64,000 nucleotides of DNA, from NCBI GenBank assembly GCA_021806045.1, contig JAJZDI010000018.1, positions 1-64,000 of the forward strand. The letters are read 5' to 3'. Origin of the DNA: Actinomycetes bacterium. Lineage in GTDB: Bacteria > Actinomycetota > Acidimicrobiia > Acidimicrobiales > RAAP-2. The notes below the pieces were generated by a model that was not told where the DNA came from, did no database searches, and worked only from the letters and a program-made list of their open reading frames with translations. The position numbers and the translations under genes were made by a program. Positions 1 to 9,440 of the stretch are shown piece by piece (the stretch's first letter is position 1; each line of letters begins with the position of its first letter).

Positions 1-1259
1 ACCGCGTGGGCCCGGCTGCGCACGGTGATCAGGTTGACGTAGTCGTGGGCGGTGACGCTGGAGGTCTCCCGCACCTCGAGGCCCCGCTCGGCGGCCATCT
101 GGGGGGCGTTCACGTACGACACCGGGTCCTCCGTCGCCGCAGCGAACAGCCCTTTCAGCGCGGAGAGGGTGAGGATCCCGGTGCCGGTGCCGGCCAGGGC
201 GCCCTGGTACTCGATCTCCAGCGTGTCGGGCATGCCGCCCTCCAGGCAGGCCAGGATGCGGCCGAGCTGCTCGGCCAGGCCCATGAAGGGCCGCACCGTC
301 TCCGACACGTCGGTGGCGGCCACGTTGACCGCGTAGGGGACGAAGTCGCCGTCGAGGGCCAGGATGACCTGCTCGGCGATGGTGATGCCCGCCTTGTCCT
401 GGGCCTCGACCGTGGACGCCCCCAGGTGGGGGGTGACGACGACGGAGGGCAGCGAGAACAGGGGGGACTCGGTCGTCGGCTCCTTGGCGAACACGTCGAG
501 ACCGGCGCCCTGGACCGTTCCCGCCTCGATGGCGGCGGCCAACGCCTCCTCGTCGACGATCCCGCCCCGGGCCGTGTTGATGATCCGGATGCCCGGCTTC
601 GCCTTGGCCAGCAGGTCGGCGCCGATCAGCCCCAGGGTCTCGGGGTTCTTCGGCAGGTGGATGGTCACGAAGTCGGACTGGGCCATCAGGCTCCCGAGGT
701 CGAGGAGCTCCACGCCCATGTGGCGTGCCCGCTCGGCGGACACATAGGGGTCGTAGGCCACCAGGCGCATGCCGAACGCCAGCGCTCGCTGGGCCACCAG
801 GGCACCGACCCGGCCGAGCCCGATCACGCCGAGGGTCTTGCCGTGCAGCTCGACCCCTTCCCACTTGGACCGCTCCCACTTGCCCGCCACCAGCGCGGCG
901 TGGGCCTGGGGGACGTTGCGGGCCTGGGCCAAGAGCAGGGCCATCGCCTGTTCGGCGGCCGAGAGGATGTTCGACTGCGGGGCGTTCACCACCATCACGC
1001 CCCGGCCGGTGGCCGCCTCGACGTCGACATTGTCGAGACCGATGCCGGCCCGACCCACCACGACGAGGTCGGTCCCGGCCGCCAGGACGTCCGAGGTCAC
1101 CGTGGTGGCCGAGCGGATGATCAGGGCGTGGGCGCCCACGATGGCCTGGAGGAGCTCCTCGGGCGACAGTCCCAGCTGGACGTCGACCTCGTGCCCGGCC
1201 TCGGCCAGGAGGTCCAGGCCCCGTTGGGCCAACTTCTCGGTGACGAGCACCCTCGGCAT
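1..1259 (-). CDS. serA: D-3-phosphoglycerate dehydrogenase, 3' end cut by window edge
   Basis: Oxidises 3-phosphoglycerate to 3-phosphohydroxypyruvate, the first step of serine synthesis, in the cytoplasm. The 419 visible residues start MPRVLVTEKL at an ATG at 1259 with a good ribosome site (AAAGGAAG) about 10 bases upstream. The NAD-binding motif reads GVIGLGRVGALVAQRA. Further on, TARGGIVDEEAL and VTPHLGASTVEAQ carry the usual substrate and catalytic residues. After about residue 310 an intervening domain begins and runs off the window, so the C-terminal ACT domain (serine feedback site in family members) is not seen. Family length is about 525-530 residues, so roughly 110 are missing. The serine pathway gene serC lies 1.5 kb away on the other strand. 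Confidence 0.97.
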   Translation of the reverse strand, partial: MPRVLVTEKLAQRGLDLLAEAGHEVDVQLGLSPEELLQAIVGAHALIIRSATTVTSDVLAAGTDLVVVGRAGIGLDNVDVEAATGRGVMVVNAPQSNILSAAEQAMALLLAQARNVPQAHAALVAGKWERSKWEGVELHGKTLGVIGLGRVGALVAQRALAFGMRLVAYDPYVSAERARHMGVELLDLGSLMAQSDFVTIHLPKNPETLGLIGADLLAKAKPGIRIINTARGGIVDEEALAAAIEAGTVQGAGLDVFAKEPTTESPLFSLPSVVVTPHLGASTVEAQDKAGITIAEQVILALDGDFVPYAVNVAATDVSETVRPFMGLAEQLGRILACLEGGMPDTLEIEYQGALAGTGTGILTLSALKGLFAAATEDPVSYVNAPQMAAERGLEVRETSSVTAHDYVNLITVRSRAHA

Positions 1260-1478
1260 GGTGATCCCACTTCCTTTCTGTGGCGGTCCAGATCTGTGAT
1301 GGTCCAGGCGCTCCCCCCGGGCGCTGCGGCGTGACGTTCGTTGTGGTCCCGGTACTGCTGGCAGGTCCGTCCCCCCGGCAGCGGTGCCGGGGGCCATGCG
1401 CTGTCGTCCTCTCCGGTTCGGCTCGTGTAGTTCAGCCCGTCCGACCCCGGACGGTCCACCCGGGCCCGCCCCGGCCGG

Positions 1479-2702
1479 TCATGTGGCGTCGGCGAACAGC
1501 GTCGCCAGCCGGGAGACGCCCTCCACCAGGTCGTCGTCCCCGAGCGCATAGGACATGCGGAAGTACCCCGGCGCACCGAACGCCTCACCTGGCACCACGG
1601 CCACCCCCGCCTCGTCGATGGCCAGTTCGGCCAGCTCGGCGCTGGTCGACGGGGTCCGTCCCCGGATGGTCCGACCCAGGAGGCCGGCCACCGACGGGAA
1701 GGCGTAGAACGCGCCCTGGGGCTCGATGCAGGTGATCCCCTCGATCTCGTTCAGCATCCGGTGGATCGTGCGCCGACGGCGGTCGAAGGCGGCCCGCATC
1801 TCCTCCACCGCACCCAGGTCGCCCGACACGGCGGCCAGGGCGGCACGCTGCGACACGTTGGCCACGTTCGAGGTCTCGTGGGACTGGATGTTGGTGGCGG
1901 CGGCCACCACGTCAGGCGGGCCGACCAGCCACCCCACCCGCCAACCGGTCATGGCGTAGGTCTTGGCCACCCCGTTCACCACCACGCACGTCTCGGCCAG
2001 CTCGGGGACGACCACGGGCATGGAGTGGTGGACGGCGTCGCCGTAGACGAGATGCTCGTAGATCTCGTCGGTCACCACCCACAGGCCGTGCTCCACGGCC
2101 CAGCGGCCGATGGCCTCGATGTCGGCCCGGGGCGAGACGGCCCCCGTCGGGTTTGACGGCGAGACGAACAGCACCACCTTGGTGCGGGGCGTCCGGGCCG
2201 CCTCGAGGGCGTCGACGGTGACGCAGAATCCGGTCGACTCGTCGGTGGGCACAGCCACCGGGACCCCGCCGGCCAGGGCGATGGCCTCGGGATACGTGGT
2301 CCAGTACGGCGCGGGGACGAGGACCTCGTCACCCGGGTCGCACAGCACGGCGAAGGCGTTGGCCACCGCCTGCTTGCCGCCGTTGGTCACCAGCACCTGC
2401 GACGGCTCGACCACCAGCCCGGAGTCCCGGCCGGTCTTGGCCGCGATCGCCTCGCGCAGGGCGGGCAGGCCGGCCGTGGGGGTGTACTTGTGCATGGTCG
2501 GGTCGGCGCAGGCGGCCACGGCCGCCTCCACGATGTGCCCCGGGGTGGGGAAGTCCGGCTCGCCGGCACCGAAGCCGATCACGCTCTGGCCGGCGGCACG
2601 CAGGGCCTTGGCCTTGGCGTCGACGGCCAGGGTGGCCGACGGCGCCACCGAGGCGGCACGGCGGGAGATCCGGGCGCGACCCTCCTGCTCGGCGGCGGTC
2701 AC
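1479..2702 (-). CDS. PLP-dependent aspartate aminotransferase, class Ib
   Basis: A fold-type I aminotransferase of 407 residues, most like bacterial class Ib aspartate aminotransferases that interconvert aspartate/oxoglutarate with oxaloacetate/glutamate. [10 protein letters not shown] and the PLP lysine motif [12 protein letters not shown] are present, together with YFRMSYA near the C-terminus, where the substrate-carboxylate arginine lies. The reading frame stays open far upstream on the complement of serC, but family alignment ([16 protein letters not shown] at the N-terminus) supports the GTG at 2702. That leaves only 27 bases before the divergent serC start, so any promoter must lie inside one of the two genes. 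Aspartate specificity is inferred from the family; alanine or other activity is possible. Confidence 0.9.
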   Translation of the reverse strand: MTAAEQEGRARISRRAASVAPSATLAVDAKAKALRAAGQSVIGFGAGEPDFPTPGHIVEAAVAACADPTMHKYTPTAGLPALREAIAAKTGRDSGLVVEPSQVLVTNGGKQAVANAFAVLCDPGDEVLVPAPYWTTYPEAIALAGGVPVAVPTDESTGFCVTVDALEAARTPRTKVVLFVSPSNPTGAVSPRADIEAIGRWAVEHGLWVVTDEIYEHLVYGDAVHHSMPVVVPELAETCVVVNGVAKTYAMTGWRVGWLVGPPDVVAAATNIQSHETSNVANVSQRAALAAVSGDLGAVEEMRAAFDRRRRTIHRMLNEIEGITCIEPQGAFYAFPSVAGLLGRTIRGRTPSTSAELAELAIDEAGVAVVPGEAFGAPGYFRMSYALGDDDLVEGVSRLATLFADAT

Positions 2703-2729
2703 GGGCGCTCGATTGCCGGGGGTCGGACC

Positions 2730-3896
2730 ATGGGTGCCATGATTCCATACGTGACCGATACCCCCGACATCGCCATCCCCGCCTCCCTCCTCCCCGCCGA
2801 CGGTCGCTTCGGTTCGGGCCCCTCCAAGGTGCGTCCCGCCTCCGTCGAGGCGCTCGGAGCGGCGGCCACCACCTACCTGGGCACCAGCCACCGGCAGAAG
2901 ACGGTGAAGTCCGTGGTTGGCAGCCTCCGTGCCGGCCTCACCGAGCTGTTCTCGCTCCCCGAGGGCTACGAGGTCCTCCTCGGAAACGGCGGGACCACCT
3001 GCTTCTGGGACGCCGCCACGTTCGGCCTCATCGAACGGCGCAGCCAGCACCTCAGCTTCGGCGAGTTCTCCTCCAAGTTCGCCAAGGCGGCCAAGGACGC
3101 CCCCCACCTCGACGATCCCTCCGTCATCACCGCCGAACCCGGCACCCACCCGACGGCGGTGGCCGACCCCGACGTCGACCTGTACGCGCTCACCCACAAC
3201 GAGACCTCGACCGGGGTGATGATGGAGATCACCCGGCCCGACGGCGCCGTGCCGCCGGCCGAGGGGGGCGGGCTGGTGGCGGTGGACGCCACGTCGGGGG
3301 CGGGCGGCCTCCGGGTCGACCCCGCCGCCTTCGACGCCTACTACTTCGCCCCCCAGAAGTGCTTCGGCTCCGACGGCGGCCTGTGGGTGTCCCTGCTGTC
3401 CCCAGCCGCGGTGGAGCGGATCGAGCAGATCCACGCGTCGGGCCGGTGGACACCGGCCTTCCTCGACCTCCACATCGCCCTGGAGAACTCCCGCCTGGAC
3501 CAGACCTACAACACGCCGGCCCTCGCCACCATCTTCCTCTTCGACGACCAGGTGCGGTGGTTCAACGAGAACGGCGGCCTCGAGTTCTCGGCCGGCCGGT
3601 GCGACCGCTCGGCCGAGATCCTCTACGCCTGGGCCGACGCCTCGCCGTTCGCCACCCCGTTCGTCGCAAAGGAGGAGGAGCGGAGCCGGGTGGTGGGCAC
3701 CATCGACTTCGCCGACGAGGTCAACGCGGCCACTGTCGCCGCCGTGCTCCGGCGCAACGGCATCGTGGACACCGAGCCCTACCGGAAGCTGGGCCGCAAC
3801 CAGCTCCGCATCGCCATGTTCCCGGCCGTCGACCCCGACGACGTCGCCGCGCTGTGCGCGTGCATCAACCACGTGGTGGGGGCCCTGGCCAGCTGA
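2730..3896 (+). CDS. serC: phosphoserine aminotransferase
   Basis: Transfers the amino group of glutamate to 3-phosphohydroxypyruvate, the second step of serine synthesis. The protein has 388 residues and is of the actinobacterial SerC type. Early motifs are [13 protein letters not shown] and GTSHRQK. The PLP lysine lies in [15 protein letters not shown], and the [13 protein letters not shown] segment follows. Start candidates are ATG 2730, ATG 2739 and GTG 2751; 2730 is used here as the longest. No clear ribosome site separates the three, so the exact start is uncertain. The gene is divergent from the aminotransferase at 1479-2702 with a 27-base gap. Confidence 0.95.
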   Translation: MGAMIPYVTDTPDIAIPASLLPADGRFGSGPSKVRPASVEALGAAATTYLGTSHRQKTVKSVVGSLRAGLTELFSLPEGYEVLLGNGGTTCFWDAATFGLIERRSQHLSFGEFSSKFAKAAKDAPHLDDPSVITAEPGTHPTAVADPDVDLYALTHNETSTGVMMEITRPDGAVPPAEGGGLVAVDATSGAGGLRVDPAAFDAYYFAPQKCFGSDGGLWVSLLSPAAVERIEQIHASGRWTPAFLDLHIALENSRLDQTYNTPALATIFLFDDQVRWFNENGGLEFSAGRCDRSAEILYAWADASPFATPFVAKEEERSRVVGTIDFADEVNAATVAAVLRRNGIVDTEPYRKLGRNQLRIAMFPAVDPDDVAALCACINHVVGALAS

Positions 3897-4016
3897 TCTC
3901 GGCGGCGGGCTTGTTACGCGGCCTGGTTCTGTGTAACAGTGCCGTCACGCAGGACGCCACTGCGTCACAGATCCGGGTGCCGGAGCGGCCGGCACGCCCA
4001 CGACCAGGGGGGTCCC

Positions 4017-6353
4017 ATGCAGGTTCGCCGTCCAACGCGCGCTCGGGCACGTGCAGCCACGCTGGTGCTCGCCGCAGCCGCCGTGCTCTCCTCCTGCTCG
4101 AGCGCGGCGAGCGGCTCGGAGAGCCACGCGCCGATGGCACCCGCCATCACGGGCAATGCCACCTTCACCGCCCACGGCTCGGTCGGCCAGGCCTACGTGC
4201 TCGGCGCCACCCCGGGCGCCCGCATGGTGCTGGCCGACCCGTCGGGCCATGTTGCCGGAACCGAGACGGTCGACCGGCTGGGCGGCGCCCTCATCCGCGA
4301 CCTGACCCCCGGGCCCGGCTACACGTTCCGTGAGGTCGTCGGGAAGAAGGTGCTCGGGACCTCCCCCTTCCGGGTCCTCTCCACCTCCGACACACCGCCG
4401 GCGTCGTTCTACGCCGACCAGCGCATGCACGTGGGGCTCAACTACATCACCATGCGCGACGGGGTGCAGCTGGCCGCCACCGTGCGGCTCCCGCCCGGCA
4501 AGACCCTGGCCGATGGGCCGTTCCCCACCGTCATCGAGGAGTCGGGGTACGCCATCGCCGCCCCCCACAGCCTGATCCAGGCCGTCCTCCACCAGAACGG
4601 CGAGTCGACCAGCGATCCGCTCGTCCCCTCCACAGCCACTGCCGTCGGCTCCCTCATCGCACCGGAGCTCGGCTTCGCCACCGTCAGCCTCCAGATGCGG
4701 GGTACGGGGTGCTCGGGCGGCGCCTTCGGCCTCTTCGACCTGCCCACCACCTACGACGGTTACGACGCCGTGCAGATCGTCGGCTCCCAGCCGTGGGTGG
4801 CCCACCACAAGGTGGGGATGGTGGGGATCTCCTTCTCGGGGATCTCCCAGATGTTCGTGGCCGGCACCCGACCTCCCGACCTGGCCGCCATCGCCCCCAT
4901 GAGCCTGACCAACGACCTCTACGCCAGCGGCTTCCCCGGCGGCATCTACAACAGCGGGTTCGCCGCCGGCTGGATCGCCCAGCGTGTGTCCGACGCCCAG
5001 GCCGCTCCCCAGGGCGGCCAGCAGTGGGCGAAGACGATGATCGCCGACGGCGACAAGGTGTGTCTGGCCAACCAGGTGCTCCACCTCGAGACTCGCAATG
5101 TGGCCACCCTGCTGGCATCGGCCCAGCACCGGGTCCCGGCCCTGTACGACAAGCGGGCGCCGGCCACGTGGGCGGCCAAGGTCGACGTGCCCGTCTTCAT
5201 CTCCGGCGCCTTCCAGGACGAGCAGACCGGTGGTCAGTGGCCGGCCATCATCCCCGCCCTGGCCCACGACCCCCACGTGTTCGCCACCATCGTGAACGGC
5301 ACCCACGTCGACTCGCTGGGACCGGGGACCATCTCCCGCTGGCTGGAGTTCCTCGACATCTTCGTGGCCCAGGAGGTCCCCAAGCCCACCGGCGTCCTGG
5401 CCGCCTTCGCCGGGCCCCTCTACCAGCAGCTGGCCAGCGCGCCGTCCGGGGCGGTGCCGCCCCTCCGCTTCACCAACGCGCCCACCGTGGCCGCCGCACG
5501 TCACGACTTCGAGACCCAGACCCCACGGGTGCGGGTGCTCTTCGACAACGGCGGCGGCAGCGCCGGTCCCGGGGCCATGCAGCCGGTGTGGGAGGAGGAC
5601 TACACGGCGTGGCCGCCACCGGCCGCCGTCCCGACGGTGTGGACGGCGGGTCCGGGCGGCACCCTGACACAGCGTGCGGTGACCGCCGGCACCGTCTCGT
5701 TCCGCCCCAACCCGGCGGCCCGGCCGGCCAGCGATCTCCCCACCGGGAACGCGTGGGCCGCCCTGCCCCCCTACCAGTGGGCACCCGTCGTGGGCTCCGA
5801 GGGAGTCGGGTTCATCACGCCGCCGCTGGCCCACGACGTGGTGGTGGTCGGGCCGGCGTCGATGAACCTCGAGGTGGAGAGCACCGCGCTCGACACCGAC
5901 CTGCAGGTGACCATCTCGGAGGTCCGCCCCGACGGCAAGGAGCTCTTCATCCAGTCGGGCGTGCTGCGGGCCAGCGACCGGGCGCTGAACGCGGCCGCCT
6001 CGACGGCCATCAGCCCGGTACCGACCTACCTGGCACAGGATGCGCACAACCTCCCCCGCGGTAAGTTCGTCGAAGTGCGCGTGCCCATCCTGCCCTTCGC
6101 GTACGCCTTCCGGGCCGGGTCGCGCATCCGGGTGACGATCAGCGCGCCTGGCGGCGACCGCCCGGCGTGGGAGTTCGGCACGTACCAGACACACGGCAAC
6201 GTGGTCGACACCCTCCACCTGGGGGGCGTCCAACCGACCCAGCTGGTCCTGCCTGTGATCCCGGGGATCACGCCGCCCGACCCGCAGCCGGCGTGCCCGT
6301 CGTTGCGTGGTCAGCCCTGCCGCACGTACGTGCCAGCCGGCAACGGGGGGTGA
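4017..6353 (+). CDS. secreted CocE/NonD-family alpha/beta hydrolase (lipoprotein)
   Basis: A 778-residue hydrolase of the X-Pro dipeptidyl-peptidase/CocE family, which cleaves acyl esters or amide bonds; the substrate is unknown. The N-terminus is a lipoprotein signal (RRPTRARARAATLVLAAAAV, then a lipobox ending LSSC near residue 26), so it is probably anchored outside the membrane. The nucleophile is Ser274 in GISFSG; the acid and histidine are likely in ISGAFQDEQTGGQ and VNGTHVDS. A jelly-roll C-terminal domain typical of the family follows from about residue 540 (LEVESTALDTDLQVTISEV). The start at ATG 4017 has a purine-rich ribosome site (AGGGGGGT). An upstream in-frame extension exists but lacks one. 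The stop overlaps the next start. Confidence 0.88.
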   Translation: MQVRRPTRARARAATLVLAAAAVLSSCSSAASGSESHAPMAPAITGNATFTAHGSVGQAYVLGATPGARMVLADPSGHVAGTETVDRLGGALIRDLTPGPGYTFREVVGKKVLGTSPFRVLSTSDTPPASFYADQRMHVGLNYITMRDGVQLAATVRLPPGKTLADGPFPTVIEESGYAIAAPHSLIQAVLHQNGESTSDPLVPSTATAVGSLIAPELGFATVSLQMRGTGCSGGAFGLFDLPTTYDGYDAVQIVGSQPWVAHHKVGMVGISFSGISQMFVAGTRPPDLAAIAPMSLTNDLYASGFPGGIYNSGFAAGWIAQRVSDAQAAPQGGQQWAKTMIADGDKVCLANQVLHLETRNVATLLASAQHRVPALYDKRAPATWAAKVDVPVFISGAFQDEQTGGQWPAIIPALAHDPHVFATIVNGTHVDSLGPGTISRWLEFLDIFVAQEVPKPTGVLAAFAGPLYQQLASAPSGAVPPLRFTNAPTVAAARHDFETQTPRVRVLFDNGGGSAGPGAMQPVWEEDYTAWPPPAAVPTVWTAGPGGTLTQRAVTAGTVSFRPNPAARPASDLPTGNAWAALPPYQWAPVVGSEGVGFITPPLAHDVVVVGPASMNLEVESTALDTDLQVTISEVRPDGKELFIQSGVLRASDRALNAAASTAISPVPTYLAQDAHNLPRGKFVEVRVPILPFAYAFRAGSRIRVTISAPGGDRPAWEFGTYQTHGNVVDTLHLGGVQPTQLVLPVIPGITPPDPQPACPSLRGQPCRTYVPAGNGG

Positions 6354-6958
6354 ACGGTGGCCGGGCGTCGAGCGGGGCCCGGGTGACCGACCGGGCCCCG
6401 GCCACCCGGGCCCGGCTGCTCGACGCTGCCGCTACCGTGCTCGCCCGCGACGGGCTCGATGCCTCCATGGAGTCGATCGCCGACGAGGCCGGTGTGACGA
6501 GGATGACCCTCTACCGCCACCTCGGTACCCGGGACCAGTTGCTCATCGGCGTGCTCATGCATGCGTCGGGTCGGCTGGCCCGAGGCATCACCGGCCTGCT
6601 CGACGACCGGACGCGCCCGTTCGAGGCTCGTCTGGTCGACGCCATGGCCTACGTGGTGGCCCAGGTGCGGGCCACCCCCGTGCTCCGACTGTTCGTGGAG
6701 CGGGTCACCCCGGCCCAGGTCGGCTCGTTCGAGGCCGTGGGGGACTTCCTCGGTGGGATCCACGCCCTGGTGCTCCCCTACTTCGAGGAGCCCGAGGTGC
6801 GGGCCCGCCTGCGGAGCGACCCCCTCCACGCCCTCGACTGGACCCTCCGCCAGGTCCTGCTCCAGCTCATGGTGGTTGCCGACACCACCGTCGACGTGGA
6901 AGGCGTCCACCGTGAGCTGGAGCTCTTCTTCGTGCCATCGCTGCTCCGCCCGGACTGA
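6350..6958 (+). CDS. TetR-family transcriptional regulator
   Basis: A 202-residue TetR-type repressor. An N-terminal helix-turn-helix (RARLLDAAATVLARDG ... SMESIADEAGVTRMTLYRHL) is followed by an all-helical ligand-binding region. The GTG at 6350 overlaps the stop of the CocE-family hydrolase gene (GTGA), which suggests co-translation and makes that hydrolase or its substrate a plausible part of the regulated circuit. A second in-frame GTG at 6383 would trim 11 residues and sits behind a purine stretch; both remain possible. The ligand is not predictable from sequence. Confidence 0.88.
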   Translation: MNGGRASSGARVTDRAPATRARLLDAAATVLARDGLDASMESIADEAGVTRMTLYRHLGTRDQLLIGVLMHASGRLARGITGLLDDRTRPFEARLVDAMAYVVAQVRATPVLRLFVERVTPAQVGSFEAVGDFLGGIHALVLPYFEEPEVRARLRSDPLHALDWTLRQVLLQLMVVADTTVDVEGVHRELELFFVPSLLRPD

Positions 6959-7010
6959 GGTCGCCGACCGGCCCGGGTACTGGGCCCGTCACAGGGCTCC
7001 GGCCTGCCGG

Positions 7011-7050
7011 GCGCAGTGCCCGTCAGGCGCAGTGCCCGTCAGGCGCAGTG
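7011..7050. repeat. 16-base tandem repeat at the end of a gene
   Basis: GCGCAGTGCCCGTCAG occurs at 7011-7026 and 7027-7042, and a partial third copy follows from 7043. The second copy spans the stop codon of the minus-strand lipoprotein gene (7039-7041), so the last residues (QHCA) lie within the repeat. It looks like a local slippage duplication just beyond the stop. Confidence 0.8.
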
Positions 7051-7686
7051 CTGGAACGCCGGCAGGTGGCTGGTCTGCGACGTGTCCCGAAGCGACGTGA
7101 AGATGCGGGTCACGTCCGGGTAGGCGGTCACCGTGGGCAGGAGGCTGCCGTAGGTGGCGATGATGCCCTGCTCGACGTTCACGCCGACCTGGCACGAGGC
7201 CGTGCGGGTCGACGGTGCCGGCACCGCCGTCGCCGCGTTGCCCGGCAGGGGCACGCCGTGGGCGACTGCCGCCTGCTCGAGGGTGGCCACGTGCTGCTGC
7301 TCAGAGGCGAGGACGTTGTCGAACGGGGGCACCGATCCCTGCACGGCCACGATGCCCTGGTAGGTGGCGAGGGCGTCCCGCTCCTGCCCGATGGCCTGGG
7401 TGAGCGCGGCCGACAGCGCCGCCGACGTGGCGAGCGTGGTCGACGTCCCCGGTCCGACGGTCGCCGTGGGTCCCGGCCCGGCGGTCGCCGTGGGCCCGGG
7501 CCCGGCCCGTACCGTCGAGGTCGTGCCGCTGGTCGAGGTGTTCGAGCTGCACGCGGCAGCGATCAGGCCGGCGGTCAGGAGGGCGCCGACGACCGCACCT
7601 CGACGGCGCCAGGGACGGGACGGGCCGTCCCGCGCAGCACCGGGAGATTCGATCGCAGGTTGTGGGGTCCGTGGATGTACTCGCAT
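7039..7686 (-). CDS. ferritin-like (DUF2202-type) lipoprotein
   Basis: A 215-residue secreted lipoprotein. After a basic N-terminus comes a hydrophobic stretch ending GLIAAACSS (lipobox), then a low-complexity Thr/Gly/Pro linker with a repeated GPGPTATAG unit at roughly residues 60-85. The C-terminal part holds helices with spaced acidic and histidine residues (QERDALATYQGI and LASEQQHVATLEQAA), the pattern of ferritin-like DUF2202 proteins, whose members may bind di-iron or act as small envelope proteins. The ATG at 7686 was chosen because it places the signal peptide normally; an upstream start at 7737 would add 17 residues. Function is unproven. Confidence 0.7.
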   Translation of the reverse strand: MRVHPRTPQPAIESPGAARDGPSRPWRRRGAVVGALLTAGLIAAACSSNTSTSGTTSTVRAGPGPTATAGPGPTATVGPGTSTTLATSAALSAALTQAIGQERDALATYQGIVAVQGSVPPFDNVLASEQQHVATLEQAAVAHGVPLPGNAATAVPAPSTRTASCQVGVNVEQGIIATYGSLLPTVTAYPDVTRIFTSLRDTSQTSHLPAFQHCA

Positions 7687-7794
7687 ACACCCACTGTGCG
7701 CCGGCCCCTCCCCTGGCCCCAGGGTCGGAGGACCCATTGCCGCAGGGGCGAACGCCCCCGGGTCCGGAGACGCCGGAGCGTGGAGCCGTGGGGC

Positions 7795-8820
7795 TCAGCC
7801 CCCTGAGACGTCCTGGATGCGCTCCTTGCCCGCCCCGATGAACGGCATCATGGCCCGCAGCTCGGCGCCCACCTTCTCGATGGGATGCGCCAGGCCCTCC
7901 TCCCGCAGGCGGGTGTAGTTGGGGCGGCCGTTGCGGTTCTCCGCCACCCACTCCTCGGCGAACCGCCCATCGCGGATCTCGGCGAGGATCCGGCTCATCT
8001 CGTCCCTGACGGCCTGGTTGATGACCCGCGGTCCCCGGGTCAGGTCGCCGTACTCGGCCGTGTCCGAGATCGAGAACCGCATGCCGGCGATGCCCTGCTC
8101 GTACATGAGGTCCACGATCAGCTTCAGCTCGTGCAGGCACTCGAAGTAGGCGGACTCCGGCTGGTAGCCGGCGCCCACCAAAGTTTCGAAGCCGGCCTGG
8201 ACCAGGGCGGTCAGCCCCCCGCACAGCACCACCTGCTCGCCGAAGAGATCGGTCTCCGTCTCCTCCTCGAAGGTGGTGTCGAGCACGCCCGCACGGGTGG
8301 CGCCGATGGCGTGCGCGTAGGACAGGGCGAGGTCGTGGGCCCGTCCCGACGGGTCGGCGGCCACGGCGATGAGCGAGGGGACGCCGCCTCCCTCGGTGTA
8401 CGTGCGGCGCACCAGGTGGCCCGGGCCCTTGGGTGCAACCATGGCGACGTCGACACCGTCGGGCGGTGTGATGAGCCCGAACCGGATGTTGAAGCCGTGG
8501 GCGAAGAAGATCGCGTCGCCCGCCTGGAGGTGGGGAGCGATCGACGCCTCGTAGACGGACGCCTGCTCGGTGTCGGGCAGCAGCAGCATGATGAGGTCCG
8601 CCTCCTCCGCTGCCTGGTCCACACTGACCACCCGCAGGCCGGCCTCGGCCGCCTTGGCTGCCGACGACGATCCCTCACGCAGGCCGACGCGGACGTCGAC
8701 CCCGGACTCGGACAGGTTGCGGGCGTGGGCGTGGCCCTGGGAGCCATAGCCGATGATGGCCACCTTGCGGCCGGCAATCAGGCTCGGGTCGGCATCCTTC
8801 TCGTAGTACAGCGTGGCCAT
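7795..8820 (-). CDS. ilvC: ketol-acid reductoisomerase
   Basis: Second common step of valine, leucine and isoleucine synthesis: isomerises and reduces acetolactate or acetohydroxybutyrate with NADPH. The protein has 341 residues, the normal length of class I enzymes. It shows [16 protein letters not shown] (dinucleotide binding), [13 protein letters not shown], and the metal-binding knotted domain with [12 protein letters not shown] and [13 protein letters not shown]. The ATG at 8820 follows the ilvN stop by 80 bases. It is the last gene of the ilvB-ilvN-ilvC operon, so its expression should respond to the leader attenuator upstream of ilvB. Confidence 0.98.
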   Translation of the reverse strand: MATLYYEKDADPSLIAGRKVAIIGYGSQGHAHARNLSESGVDVRVGLREGSSSAAKAAEAGLRVVSVDQAAEEADLIMLLLPDTEQASVYEASIAPHLQAGDAIFFAHGFNIRFGLITPPDGVDVAMVAPKGPGHLVRRTYTEGGGVPSLIAVAADPSGRAHDLALSYAHAIGATRAGVLDTTFEEETETDLFGEQVVLCGGLTALVQAGFETLVGAGYQPESAYFECLHELKLIVDLMYEQGIAGMRFSISDTAEYGDLTRGPRVINQAVRDEMSRILAEIRDGRFAEEWVAENRNGRPNYTRLREEGLAHPIEKVGAELRAMMPFIGAGKERIQDVSGG

Positions 8821-8900
8821 CGTGTGCTTCCTGCCTTCGGGTCTCGGGGTGGATGTGGCGGTGCGGGTGGTGCGGGTGTTGCGGGTGGGACCGGATGAGC

Positions 8901-9440
8901 TTAGGCAACCACGCGGGGCCGCTCGGCGACCCCGGTGGCCCGATCCAGTCTGGGCAGCGCCACCCGGCCGGTCCGCTGGAGCTCGACGATCCCGTACCCG
9001 CGGATGAGCTCCTCGAAGTCGTCGATCGTCTCGGGTGCCCCGGCCAGCATCACGGTGAGCCGGTCCGCCGACACGTCGATGATCTTCCCCTCGAACACCC
9101 CCACCAGCTGGATGACCTGGCCCCTCGTCTCCGGTCCGGCCGACACGGTGGCCAGCAGCAGCTCGCGCTCCCGGGCATCCGCCGGGGCCAGCTCGGAGAT
9201 GTCCACCACCGGCACCAGCTTGTGGAGCTGCTGGACGATCTGCTCGAGGGGTGCGGACTCCACGTCGACGACGATGGTGATCCGGCTGAAGCGGGCGTCG
9301 TCGGACGGGGCGACGGCCAGGCTCACGATGTTGTAACCGCGCCTGGAGAAGAGGCCGGCCACCCGGGCGAGCACGCCCGACTTGTTCTCCACCAGCACGG
9401 ACAGCGTGTGGTGGCAACGATCGGTCGTTGCGGCGGTCAC
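8901..9440 (-). CDS. ilvN: acetolactate synthase small (regulatory) subunit
   Basis: Regulatory subunit of acetohydroxyacid synthase; family members bind valine and activate the catalytic subunit. The protein has 179 residues with an N-terminal ACT domain ([32 protein letters not shown]) and the C-terminal ALS_ss_C region. The GTG start overlaps the ilvB stop by 4 bases (9437-9440), so the two subunits are translationally coupled and probably made in fixed ratio. Confidence 0.97.
   Translation of the reverse strand: MTAATTDRCHHTLSVLVENKSGVLARVAGLFSRRGYNIVSLAVAPSDDARFSRITIVVDVESAPLEQIVQQLHKLVPVVDISELAPADARERELLLATVSAGPETRGQVIQLVGVFEGKIIDVSADRLTVMLAGAPETIDDFEELIRGYGIVELQRTGRVALPRLDRATGVAERPRVVA

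Noticed and set aside
6-1334. Long open frame on the plus strand opposite serA
   Set aside because: High-GC shadow; His/Gly/Asp-rich nonsense sequence, whereas the minus strand encodes a clear SerA.
3945-6233. 762-codon open frame on the minus strand across the CocE-family gene
   Set aside because: Shadow of the third-position GC bias; no domain, and the plus strand has an intact catalytic triad.
7011-7050. CRISPR-like short repeats
   Set aside because: Tandem 16-base units without spacers; no array with regular spacers exists anywhere in the window and no cas gene is present.
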